Assembly: GCA_023818645.1 (NCBI GenBank)
Contig: JAMWCJ010000010.1
Span: 1-36,777, forward strand
DNA length: 36,777 nt
Source: Candidatus Omnitrophota bacterium
GTDB taxonomy: Bacteria > Ratteibacteria > UBA8468 > B48-G9 > JAFGKM01
Reading direction: 5' to 3'
Below, one piece after another: positions 9,388 to 18,571 of this stretch (its first letter is position 1; each line of letters opens with the position of its first letter). The translations under genes and the position numbers were made by a program. The notes under the pieces were generated by a model that was not told where the DNA came from, ran no database searches, and was given only the letters and a program-made list of their open reading frames with translations.

Positions 9388-10242
9388 ATGATAGATTACC
9401 ATGTTCATATTGGGAAAATTTTTTATGGAAGGAAACCATTAACTCTAAAGAAACTTATACAGACCATGGATGAAAAAGGGATTGAAAAAGCAATTATTCT
9501 TCCAATTGAAAATCCTGAAGAGACACACTGGTATAATACAACAGATAATATTTTAAAATTATCCAAAAAATATAAAGATAGATTAATTCCATTCTGTAAT
9601 GTTGACCCAAGAAGAGGACTTAATAATGAAAATGAAAAATTTATAAAAAATTTGATTGAAGAATATGTTAAAAAAGGTGCAAAAGGTTTTGGAGAAATAC
9701 TTGCAAATTTACCTTTCAATGATAGAAGGATGAAGAATATTTATAAGATATGTGGAGAATTTTGCCTTTCAATTGTTTTTCATCTTGGAGGAATTCCTGG
9801 TCAATCAACAATTGGTTTAACTGACGAAATAGGTTTACCTTATATTGAAGAAGTTTTAAATGAATTCCAAAATACAATATTTGTTGCTCATGGTCCTGGA
9901 TGGTGGGCTGAAATCTCAGGAGATGTCACTCCTGAACAGAGGGAGATATATCCAAAGGGAAAAATAGAAAAAGAAGGAAAGGTTCAATATCTTCTTTCTA
10001 ATTATCCAAATATTTATGCTGACCTATCTGCTGGAAGTGCTTATAATGCTTTAACAAGAGACCATGAATATGGAATAGAATTTTTAAATAGATTTTATAA
10101 TAAACTTTTATTTGCAACTGATTATTTATATCCAGAACAAAAACTGCCAATAATAGAGTATATAAAAAATGTAAAAATATCGGATGAAAAGAAAAGAAAA
10201 ATAATGTCTGAAAATGCAAAAAAATTGTTAAAATTGGAGTGA
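9388..10242 (+). CDS. Amidohydrolase-family (TIM-barrel) metal-dependent hydrolase
   Basis: N-terminal HVH, KGFGEI, VFHLGG, FVAHGPGWW and LFATDYLYPEQK motifs typical of PF04909-like amidohydrolases. Confidence 0.8.
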   Translation: MIDYHVHIGKIFYGRKPLTLKKLIQTMDEKGIEKAIILPIENPEETHWYNTTDNILKLSKKYKDRLIPFCNVDPRRGLNNENEKFIKNLIEEYVKKGAKGFGEILANLPFNDRRMKNIYKICGEFCLSIVFHLGGIPGQSTIGLTDEIGLPYIEEVLNEFQNTIFVAHGPGWWAEISGDVTPEQREIYPKGKIEKEGKVQYLLSNYPNIYADLSAGSAYNALTRDHEYGIEFLNRFYNKLLFATDYLYPEQKLPIIEYIKNVKISDEKKRKIMSENAKKLLKLE

Positions 10243-10245
10243 AAA

Positions 10246-11082
10246 ATGGAAAGAAAATTTAAAATATACATTTTGAGAGATAATGAAGAACTTGGACTTT
10301 TTGCAAGTAAAAAAGCAGGAGAAATTCTTGAAAAATATACAAACCAGTTAAATAAAAAATGTTTATGTGTTTTTGCAGCAGCACCATCACAGGATACTTT
10401 TCTTGAAAATCTTTCAAAAAATAAAAATATAAAATGGGAAAATATTTATGCTTTTCACCTTGATGAATATACTGATTTGCCAATTGGTCATCCAAATACT
10501 TTTCAGGAATATTTAAGGACACATATTTTTGAGAAAGTTAATATTCCAGAAGAAAATATTTTTTATATGAAAGAAGCAGGAAATAGTCCAGATGAAATTA
10601 TTGAGAATTATACTAAGGCATTTATGGAAAAATATAAGGAGATAAAAAACGATGGAGGAATTTATCTTTCCTTTATTGGTATCGGAGTTAATGGACATAT
10701 CGCTTTTAATGAACCAGAAACAGATTTATGGACAGACGAAATTATAGTAAAGATAAGGATTGACAATATATCAGTAAAACAACAATACGAGGATTATAAA
10801 AATCATCCAAATCCTAAAGCAAGATATAAAAGTTTAGATGATGTTCCAAGGAATGCTTTAACTATGACTGTTAGTGCAATTTTACTTTCTGATAAAATTT
10901 TCTGTATGGTTCCTGGGAAACAAAAAGCAAATGCGGTAAAACAAACAATAGATGGAGATATAACAAATAAAGTCCCATCTTCATTTTTAAGATTGCACGA
11001 AAATGTGTCATTATTTCTTGACCAGGAATCTGCATATTTACTTCTTAAAAAACCAGAAAATAAAATAAAAAAGGAGCAATAA
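10246..11082 (+). CDS. nagB: Glucosamine-6-phosphate deaminase/isomerase-like protein
   Basis: YAFHLDEYTDLP, FIGIGVNGHIAFNEPETD, VPRNALTMTVSAIL and KQKANAVKQTIDGDIT motifs of the NagB family. Substrate specificity not provable from sequence. Confidence 0.8.
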   Translation: MERKFKIYILRDNEELGLFASKKAGEILEKYTNQLNKKCLCVFAAAPSQDTFLENLSKNKNIKWENIYAFHLDEYTDLPIGHPNTFQEYLRTHIFEKVNIPEENIFYMKEAGNSPDEIIENYTKAFMEKYKEIKNDGGIYLSFIGIGVNGHIAFNEPETDLWTDEIIVKIRIDNISVKQQYEDYKNHPNPKARYKSLDDVPRNALTMTVSAILLSDKIFCMVPGKQKANAVKQTIDGDITNKVPSSFLRLHENVSLFLDQESAYLLLKKPENKIKKEQ

Positions 11083-11084
11083 AA

Positions 11085-12404
11085 ATGGGAAAACTTGCGA
11101 TTTTAGGAGGAGAAAAAGCGATAAAGTCAAATTATGTAGAATATTGTAAATGGCCTATTATAACAAAAGAGATGGAAGAAAAAGTTCTTGAAATTTTAAG
11201 AAAAGGAGCAATGTCAAATATAGAGTTAACAAAAGAATTTGAAAGAGAATATGCAAATTTATATGGAATGAAATATGGTTTATGTCATAATAATGGGACA
11301 GCAGCAATACATTCAGCACTATTTGGACTTAAAATAGGTAAAGGAGATGAAGTTATCTGTCCTTCTATGACTTACTGGGCTTCATGTTTACCTGTTTTAT
11401 CTCTTGGTGGAACAGTTATATTTGCAGATATTGATGAAGAAAGTTTATGTATAGACCCTAACGATATTGAAAGACATATAACTGATAGAACAAAAGCAAT
11501 TATTGTAGTTCATTATGCTGGATATCCTGCTGATATGGATAGAATTATGCAATTAGCAAAAAAATATAATTTAAAAGTCCTTGAAGATTGCTCACATTCT
11601 CACTGGTGTTTTTATAAAGGGAAATTAACAGGAACTTTTGGAGATGTATCTGCTTTTTCCCTTATGAGTGGTAAATCATTTCCTATTGGAGAAGGTGGAA
11701 TTATGCTTACAAATGACCTTGAGATTTATGAAAGGGCAATTATTTTTGGACATTATGAAAGGCATTCAGAAGTAACTTTGGATTATTTAAAAAAGGGTAT
11801 TGGAGTTCCTTGGGGTGGATATAAATATAGGATACATCAACTTTCCTCTGCTGTTGGAATCGTATTAATAAAAATTTTTAAAGAGATTTTTGAAGAAATA
11901 GATAAAGCAATGACATATTTCTGTGATTTGCTTGATACACTCCCTGGAATAAAAACTCACAGACCTCCTAAAAATTCTAACTCAACAAAAGGTGGTTGGT
12001 ATGCATCTCTTGCTCATTATAATAAAGAAGAACTTGAAGGACTTTCAATAACAAGATTCTGTGAAGCATTAAGGGCAGAAGGTGTCAGTGCATATCCCGG
12101 ATGCAATAAACCATTACATCTTCATCCATTATTTCAGAATATAGATATTTACAACGATGGAAAACCAACAGTAATAAGGAATTCTGAAAAAGATATAAGA
12201 AGTAAGATTGGCTCATTGCCTATATCAGAAAATATTGGGAAAAAAGTATTCAGCATACCAAGATTTGTTAAATTTGATAAAAAAATTATTGAAGAAGTTT
12301 TTGGTGCCTTTGAAAAAGTAGTTAAAAACTATAAAGAATTGTTAAAAGATGATAAAGGAGATCCACCAACAATAGGAAACTGGGGATTAACTTTTAGAAT
12401 TTAA
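11085..12404 (+). CDS. DegT/DnrJ/EryC1/StrS-family PLP-dependent aminotransferase
   Basis: HNNGTAAIHSALFGLKIGKGDEVICPSMTYWAS, VLEDCSHSH, GDVSAFSLMSGKSFPIGEGGIMLTND (PLP Lys), YKYRIHQLSSAVG. Confidence 0.9.
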   Translation: MGKLAILGGEKAIKSNYVEYCKWPIITKEMEEKVLEILRKGAMSNIELTKEFEREYANLYGMKYGLCHNNGTAAIHSALFGLKIGKGDEVICPSMTYWASCLPVLSLGGTVIFADIDEESLCIDPNDIERHITDRTKAIIVVHYAGYPADMDRIMQLAKKYNLKVLEDCSHSHWCFYKGKLTGTFGDVSAFSLMSGKSFPIGEGGIMLTNDLEIYERAIIFGHYERHSEVTLDYLKKGIGVPWGGYKYRIHQLSSAVGIVLIKIFKEIFEEIDKAMTYFCDLLDTLPGIKTHRPPKNSNSTKGGWYASLAHYNKEELEGLSITRFCEALRAEGVSAYPGCNKPLHLHPLFQNIDIYNDGKPTVIRNSEKDIRSKIGSLPISENIGKKVFSIPRFVKFDKKIIEEVFGAFEKVVKNYKELLKDDKGDPPTIGNWGLTFRI

Positions 12405-12416
12405 AAAAGGAGAAAG

Positions 12417-13655
12417 ATGGATAAACTTGTAATAGATGGAGGCAAACCAATAAGAAAAAAGTTATTTCCTCAAAGGATTATGTTTGATGAAAAAGAAGTA
12501 AAAATAATAACAGATATGATGAAAAATGCAACAAAGGAAAATACTGCAAAATATCTTGATAGATATGCAGGAAACCAGGTAGACACTTATGAAAAAGAAT
12601 TTGCCAAATTTTTTGGGACAAAATATGCAACTGCAACAAGTTCTGGGACTGCTGCAATACATTCAGCAATTGCTTCTTTAGATTTAGAACCAGGGGATAG
12701 AATTATAACGACTCCAATTACAGACCCTGGAACTGTTATGCCGATTATATTTCAGGGACTTATTCCTGTTTTTGCTGATGTTGACTACGATACATTAAAC
12801 TTAACTACAGAGACAATAGAAGAAAAAATTGATGAAAAAACAAAAGCAATTATAGTTGTTCATCTTGCAGGGGTGCCTTGTGAGATGGATAAAATAATGA
12901 AATTAGCAAAAAAATATAATTTAAAAGTTATAGAGGATTGTGCTCAAAGTCATGCTTCTATTTATAAAGATAAATATGTGGGAACTTTTGGAGATATAGG
13001 TGCTTTTAGTTTAATGAGTGGAAAACATATGACAAGTGGAGGACAGGGAGGAATGATTATAACTGATAATGAAGAATATTATTGGAAAGCAAAAAGGTTT
13101 GCCGATAGGGGTAAACCATTTGGCGTAGAAAATCCAGAAGGTAATGTTTGTATTGGGTTAAATTATAGAATGACAGAAATAGAAGCAGCGATAGGTAGAG
13201 TTCAACTTAAAAAAATAAAAAGAATTGCAGAAAAGAGATTTAAAATTGTTGAAGAATTGAGGAAAGGTTTTAAAAATTTGAAAGGATTTTCTTTATGGAA
13301 AAGACCTAAAGATTCAAAACCAAACTACTGGTTCTGTTTTGTTAAAGTTGAACAGGAAAGATTCAAATTTGATAAATGGAAACTTGCTGGAATTTTGAGT
13401 AAAGAAGGACTTCCTGTTGGAGCACATTATGTTATCCCTATGTATGAAAATCCATTTATAAAAGAAAGAAAAACTTTTGGAACTTCTGAATATCCTTTCA
13501 AATTTTATGCGCCTGAGATTACTTATAAGTGTCCAGTTGCAGAAAAAGCACTTAATTCGCACATAACATTATACTTTAATGAATTCTGGAATAAAAAGGA
13601 TATTGAAGATACAATAAAAATTTTTGAAAGGGTTGAAAAGTTTTGTTTAAGATAG
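12417..13655 (+). CDS. DegT/DnrJ/EryC1/StrS-family PLP-dependent aminotransferase (tandem paralog)
   Basis: TSSGTAAIHSAIASLDLEPGDRIITTPITDPGTVMPI, VIEDCAQSH, GDIGAFSLMSGKHMTSGGQGGMIITD (PLP Lys), LNYRMTEIEAAIGRVQL. Confidence 0.9.
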   Translation: MDKLVIDGGKPIRKKLFPQRIMFDEKEVKIITDMMKNATKENTAKYLDRYAGNQVDTYEKEFAKFFGTKYATATSSGTAAIHSAIASLDLEPGDRIITTPITDPGTVMPIIFQGLIPVFADVDYDTLNLTTETIEEKIDEKTKAIIVVHLAGVPCEMDKIMKLAKKYNLKVIEDCAQSHASIYKDKYVGTFGDIGAFSLMSGKHMTSGGQGGMIITDNEEYYWKAKRFADRGKPFGVENPEGNVCIGLNYRMTEIEAAIGRVQLKKIKRIAEKRFKIVEELRKGFKNLKGFSLWKRPKDSKPNYWFCFVKVEQERFKFDKWKLAGILSKEGLPVGAHYVIPMYENPFIKERKTFGTSEYPFKFYAPEITYKCPVAEKALNSHITLYFNEFWNKKDIEDTIKIFERVEKFCLR

Positions 13656-13695
13656 AAAAATAATAATTTTAAAAATTTTATCCACTCCAATCCTG

Positions 13696-13704
13696 TGATA
13701 TAAT
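13696..13704 (+). promoter_or_regulatory. Candidate extended -10 promoter element upstream of the hydrolase/transporter operon
   Basis: TGATATAAT (TGn-TATAAT) 36 nt upstream of the ATG at 13741. No convincing -35. Confidence 0.4.
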
Positions 13705-13740
13705 TTTATAAAAACATTTATTTTTAAAAAAGGAGACAAA

Positions 13741-14787
13741 ATGCCAAATAGAATAGATTCTCCGCAAATAACAGATAATTTTATTGAAAAATGGGCAAAA
13801 AGTATAAGACCAGAACTTGAATTTAATTGTAAAACTGAAGATGAGTTTTATAATTGGAAAAAACGACTAATTAATAAGATTAAAGAACTGCTTGGAGAAT
13901 TTCCTCAGCCCTCTGATTTAAAACCAGAAAAATTGTCTGAAGAAGAAAAAGAAAAATATATAAGGGAAAAATGGATAATACAAACAGAAAAAGATTGCTT
14001 TATGCCTTTATATATTTTAATTCCAAAAGAAAATAAAAAGAAATATCCTGCAATTCTATGCTGTCATGGACATGGTCCATATGGAAAAGACCCGGTTGCA
14101 GGAGTTCACAATAATAATTCAAATATAATAAATAACATAAAAACTCATAACTATAATTATGGAGAACAAATGGCTGAAAATGGTTTTGTTACAATTGTTC
14201 CTGACTGGAGAAGTTTTGGAGAAAGAATTGGATATTATAATATCTTCCAACCAAGAGATATATGCAATATTCATTTTCTCCAGCATTTAATTCTTGGAAG
14301 AACATTACTTGGTGTAAATATTTTTGATGGAATGAGAGCAATTGATTTTCTATTAACAAAGGATTATGTTGATAAAGAAAATATTGGATGTATGGGCCTT
14401 TCATTTGGAGGAACAATGACAACATATTTAACTTTACTTGATGACAGAATTAAAGCAGCAGATATAATATGTTATGCAACAACAACTTTACATTATGCTA
14501 TTGAAAGACCAAATTTCTGTGGAAGTCAAATTGTTCCTTTCCTTTATAAATATGCAGATGTTGGAGATGTTATAGCAGCAATCTGTCCAAAGCCACTTTT
14601 GATTGAATCAGGAGCAAATGATACATGTTTCTGGATAGATTCAGCAAAAAAAGCACATGAAAAAGTTATAAAAGCATATAAAGTAGCAAAAGCAAGTGAA
14701 AATTTATGGATTGAAGTATTCCCTGGTGAACACTCTTTTTCAGGAAATCTTGCGTTTAAGTTTTTCAATAAGTATTTAAATAAATGA
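13741..14787 (+). CDS. Alpha/beta hydrolase (acetyl xylan esterase/abhydrolase_7-like)
   Basis: AILCCHGHGPYGKDP oxyanion region, GCMGLSFGGTMTTYL nucleophile elbow, and a C-terminal GEHSFSG histidine context. Confidence 0.8.
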   Translation: MPNRIDSPQITDNFIEKWAKSIRPELEFNCKTEDEFYNWKKRLINKIKELLGEFPQPSDLKPEKLSEEEKEKYIREKWIIQTEKDCFMPLYILIPKENKKKYPAILCCHGHGPYGKDPVAGVHNNNSNIINNIKTHNYNYGEQMAENGFVTIVPDWRSFGERIGYYNIFQPRDICNIHFLQHLILGRTLLGVNIFDGMRAIDFLLTKDYVDKENIGCMGLSFGGTMTTYLTLLDDRIKAADIICYATTTLHYAIERPNFCGSQIVPFLYKYADVGDVIAAICPKPLLIESGANDTCFWIDSAKKAHEKVIKAYKVAKASENLWIEVFPGEHSFSGNLAFKFFNKYLNK

Positions 14788-15749
14788 GAAGATATATTTT
14801 AAATCGTCTCTTCCAGTTTATCCCTCTGCTTATTGGTATGACTTTTATCTCTTTTTTAATAATCCAAATATCACCTGGTGACTATTTTACTCAACTTAAA
14901 ATGAATCCAGAAATTTCTCCTGAAACAATTGAAAATATGAGAAAACTTTTTGGTCTTGATAGACCTGTCATCATTCAATATTTTTACTGGCTTAAAAATA
15001 TTTTTACTTTCAACCTTGGAGAATCTTTCTCTTATCATGTCCCTGTTTCTTTTTTGATTAAAGTCCGTCTAAAAAATACAATTGCTCTTTCAATCTTTTC
15101 AATTTTACTTACATGGATTATATCTATTCCTCTTGGAATTTATGGTGCCATTAAAGATAAAAGTTTCAATGAAAGGGTTCTTTCATTTTTTGCATATATT
15201 GGAATTTCTTTACCATCATTTTTTATTGCAATGCTTGTTATATTTTTTATTTCTAAGACAGCAATCTTACCTCTCGGAGGGACAACTTCTATTTTTTACG
15301 AAAATGCTTCAGGTTTTGAAAAATTTATTGATTATCTTAAACATCTTTTAGTCCCAGGAATAATTTTAACTTTGTCTGGAATTGGTTCTCTTTACCGTCT
15401 TATGAAAAATAATTTCCTTGAAGCATTGAATTCTCCCTATATTTTTACTGCATGTGCAAAGGGAATACCAACTTATAAGATATATTTTAAACATGCTTTA
15501 AGAAATGCTATAAATCCTATGATAACAATTTTTGGATATGAACTATCTGGAATTTTAAGTGGTGCTGGACTTGTAGAAATTATAACTGGTTGGCCAGGAA
15601 TGGGAAGGTTGGTTCTTGAAGGAGTGCTTTCTTTTGATTTATATCTTGTTATGGCTTCTTTATTAATTGGCGGAATTTTACTTATTTTTGGAAATTTACT
15701 GGCAGATATTTTACTTGCTTTAGTAGACCCGAGAGTTAGATTAAGATGA
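14784..15749 (+). CDS. Peptide/nickel-type ABC transporter permease (DppB/OppB-like)
   Basis: MRRYILNRLFQFIPLLIGMTFISFLIIQISPGD start and the EAA-loop region NNFLEALNSPYIFTACAKGIPTYKIYFKHALRNAINPMIT. Confidence 0.93.
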   Translation: MRRYILNRLFQFIPLLIGMTFISFLIIQISPGDYFTQLKMNPEISPETIENMRKLFGLDRPVIIQYFYWLKNIFTFNLGESFSYHVPVSFLIKVRLKNTIALSIFSILLTWIISIPLGIYGAIKDKSFNERVLSFFAYIGISLPSFFIAMLVIFFISKTAILPLGGTTSIFYENASGFEKFIDYLKHLLVPGIILTLSGIGSLYRLMKNNFLEALNSPYIFTACAKGIPTYKIYFKHALRNAINPMITIFGYELSGILSGAGLVEIITGWPGMGRLVLEGVLSFDLYLVMASLLIGGILLIFGNLLADILLALVDPRVRLR

Positions 15750-16801
15750 AAAAGACTTTACAAAGATTGAGAAAAAGAAATTATATTTCCTATATCTCTT
15801 TCTGGATAATTGTTTTTTTATATTTTTTAGCAATTCTTGCTGATTTTATAGCACCTTATCCATTTAATAAACAATTCAGGGATTATCCTTTATGTCCACC
15901 CACTAAAATACATTTTTTTGACCATAATAAAAAATTCCATTTAAGGCCATTTGTTTATGAGGTTAAACTTGTAAATCCTGCTTTAAATCAATATGAAATA
16001 GTAAAAGAAAGAATTTGTCCAGTTTATTTTTTTGTTAAAGGGGAAAAAAAGAAAATTCTTGGAATATTCCCTTCCACAAGAAACTTATTTGGAACAAAGG
16101 AAGGTAAAATTTTCTTGTTCGGAACAGATATGCATGGAAGAGATATTTTTTCAAGAATTTTATATGGAGCAAGGATTTCTCTTTCCATAGGTATAATAGG
16201 AGTTTCAATATCTTTTTTCCTTGGTTTTTTAATAGGAGGAATTTCAGGATATTTTGGAGGAAAGATTGATAATATTTTAATGCGGCTTGTTGAAATTTTT
16301 ATGATGTTTCCTGCTTTCTATCTTATGCTTGCTTTAAGAGCGGTATTTCCATTAAACCTTTCTTCCTTTCAAATTTATCTTCTGATAGTTATAATTTTAA
16401 GTTTAATTGGATGGGCAGGACTTGCAAGGATTATTAGAGGTATGGTTCTATCTATAAAAGAAGAAGAATATGTTCTTGCTGCAAAATCACTTGGACTTTC
16501 GTCATTCAGAATAATATTTAAACATATAATACCTAATACTTTTTCTTACTCAATCACAGCAATTACATTATCTATCCCTGGATACATACTTGGAGAATCA
16601 ACTTTAAGTTTACTTGGACTTGGAATTCAAGAACCGTATCCAAGTTGGGGGAATATGCTTTCTGTATGTATAGGGAATTTAAGAGTCCTGTCAAATGCTC
16701 CATGGATGTTAATTCCAGGTCTTTTCATATTTTTAACAATTATCTGTTTTAATTTTCTTGGCGATGGTTTAAGAGATGTTTTTGACCCCAAAAACTGGTA
16801 A
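15746..16801 (+). CDS. Peptide/nickel-type ABC transporter permease (DppC/OppC-like) with extended extracytoplasmic loop
   Basis: GTDMHGRDIFSRILYGARISLSIG, EEEYVLAAKSLGLSSFRIIFKHIIPNTFS, PSWGNMLS motifs. Extra segment between TM1 and the GTD motif. Confidence 0.93.
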   Translation: MKKTLQRLRKRNYISYISFWIIVFLYFLAILADFIAPYPFNKQFRDYPLCPPTKIHFFDHNKKFHLRPFVYEVKLVNPALNQYEIVKERICPVYFFVKGEKKKILGIFPSTRNLFGTKEGKIFLFGTDMHGRDIFSRILYGARISLSIGIIGVSISFFLGFLIGGISGYFGGKIDNILMRLVEIFMMFPAFYLMLALRAVFPLNLSSFQIYLLIVIILSLIGWAGLARIIRGMVLSIKEEEYVLAAKSLGLSSFRIIFKHIIPNTFSYSITAITLSIPGYILGESTLSLLGLGIQEPYPSWGNMLSVCIGNLRVLSNAPWMLIPGLFIFLTIICFNFLGDGLRDVFDPKNW

Positions 16802-16803
16802 AA

Positions 16804-17748
16804 ATGAAAAAATTACTGAATGTAAGAAATGTTGTAGTTGGAAATGAAGAAATTAAAATTTTAAGGGAGATTAGTTTTGAAGTCAATGAAAAAGAAATTG
16901 TTTCAATTGTTGGTGAAAGTGGTTGTGGAAAAAGTATGACATTAAAAACAATTATAAAACTTTTACCAAAAAATCTTGAAATTCTTTCAGGTGAAATTTA
17001 TTTTGATGGAATTGAGATAGTAAAATACGATGCAATGGAGAAAATAAGAGGAAAAGAAATAGGAATGATTTTTCAAGAACCATCTTCATATTTAAATCCT
17101 TTGTTTACTATTGGAAATCAAGTAGAGGAAGCAATTAAAGAAAAGATTGAAAAAAAAGAGAAGAAGGAAAGAGTTATTAAAATTTTAAAGGAAATGGGCC
17201 TTTCTTCAAATGTTTATTATCAATATCCCCATCAATTAAGCGGAGGAATGCAACAAAGAGCAATGATAGCAATGTCCCTCATAAACAATCCAAAGTTACT
17301 TCTTGCTGATGAACCGACAACTGCTTTAGACCTGACAACTGCTTTTGGAATTATAGATTTACTTAAAAACCTTGTAACAAAATACAATCTTTCAATAATT
17401 TTTGTGACTCATGATATATCTCTTGCAAAATATATCTCAGATAAAATTCTTGTAATGTATGCTGGAATTATTGTAGAAAAAGGACCTTCTAATTTAGTAT
17501 ACACCAACCCTTTACATCCTTATACACAGAAACTTATAAATTGTCTTCCTGAAAAATATAAAAAAGGGGAGAGAATTAAAACAATTGAAGGACAGGTCCC
17601 TTCTTTAAAAGATTTACCAGAAGGATGTCCTTTTTCTCCAAGATGTGAATATAAAAAAAAGATTTGTGAAAATTATATTCCAGGAGAAATTAAAATAGAA
17701 GAAAGAAATGTGAGGTGTTTTAAATATGGGAACTTTATGGAAAGTTGA
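16804..17748 (+). CDS. Peptide/nickel-type ABC transporter ATP-binding protein (DppD/OppD-like)
   Basis: Walker A GESGCGKS, signature LSGGMQQRAMIAMSL, Walker B LLADEPTTALD, C-terminal oligopeptide domain CPFSPRCEYKKKIC. Confidence 0.95.
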   Translation: MKKLLNVRNVVVGNEEIKILREISFEVNEKEIVSIVGESGCGKSMTLKTIIKLLPKNLEILSGEIYFDGIEIVKYDAMEKIRGKEIGMIFQEPSSYLNPLFTIGNQVEEAIKEKIEKKEKKERVIKILKEMGLSSNVYYQYPHQLSGGMQQRAMIAMSLINNPKLLLADEPTTALDLTTAFGIIDLLKNLVTKYNLSIIFVTHDISLAKYISDKILVMYAGIIVEKGPSNLVYTNPLHPYTQKLINCLPEKYKKGERIKTIEGQVPSLKDLPEGCPFSPRCEYKKKICENYIPGEIKIEERNVRCFKYGNFMES

Positions 17749-18490
17749 AAATTTAACAAAAGAGTTTGAAATAAGAAGTGAGTTTAAAAAAATTAAAGTA
17801 ACTGCTCTGAAATCTATTAATTTAGAAATTTATAAAGGAGAAATTTTGGGACTTGCTGGTGAAAGCGGTTCAGGAAAAACAACTCTTGGAAAAGTTATTA
17901 TAAGATTGATTGACCCTGATAAAGGGAAAATAATCTATAGAGATATTGATATTACAAAATTACCTGAAAGGGTTCTAAGAAAATATAGGAAAAACTTCCA
18001 GATAATTTTTCAAGACCCTTATAAATCATTAAATCCAAGAATTCCAGTTGGTTTAACTGTGATGGAGGGGATAACAGGTAATAAAAAAGAAAGATATGAA
18101 AAAGCAGTTGAACTATTAAATCTTGTAGGAATAAAAGAAAAAAGATTTTATGATTATCCTCATCAATTTAGTGGTGGAGAAAGACAGAGGATAGCAATTA
18201 CAAGAGCATTATCAACAGAACCAGAATTTATTGTATGTGATGAACCAACTTCAAATCTTGATGTTTCAATACAGGGACAGATTTTAAATCTTTTTATTGA
18301 ACTTAAAGAAAAATTTAACCTTACATATTTATTTATATCCCATAATTTAAAAATAATTAGATTTTTAGCAGATAGAGTTGGAATAATGTATAAAGGTGAA
18401 ATTGTTGAAATGGGCAAAACAGAAGAAATATTTGAAAATCCAAAACATTCTTACACACAAAAATTAATAGAAAGCAGTTTTGCATTTTAA
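17726..18490 (+). CDS. Peptide/nickel-type ABC transporter ATP-binding protein (DppF/OppF-like)
   Basis: Walker A GESGSGKT, FQDPYKSLNPR, signature FSGGERQRIAITRAL, Walker B IVCDEPTSNLD. Overlaps the upstream gene by 23 nt. Confidence 0.95.
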   Translation: MGTLWKVENLTKEFEIRSEFKKIKVTALKSINLEIYKGEILGLAGESGSGKTTLGKVIIRLIDPDKGKIIYRDIDITKLPERVLRKYRKNFQIIFQDPYKSLNPRIPVGLTVMEGITGNKKERYEKAVELLNLVGIKEKRFYDYPHQFSGGERQRIAITRALSTEPEFIVCDEPTSNLDVSIQGQILNLFIELKEKFNLTYLFISHNLKIIRFLADRVGIMYKGEIVEMGKTEEIFENPKHSYTQKLIESSFAF

Positions 18491-18571
18491 AGATCTAAAA
18501 AATTCGTGTATTATATATATTGAGAAGAAAATAAACTTTATAGGGGGAAATTTTGTCTAAATAATAGAAAA

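Noticed and set aside
15082-15351. 89-aa plus-strand ORF inside the DppB-like gene
   Set aside because: Alternate-frame overlap within a confidently assigned permease. Leu/Phe-rich frame artefact.
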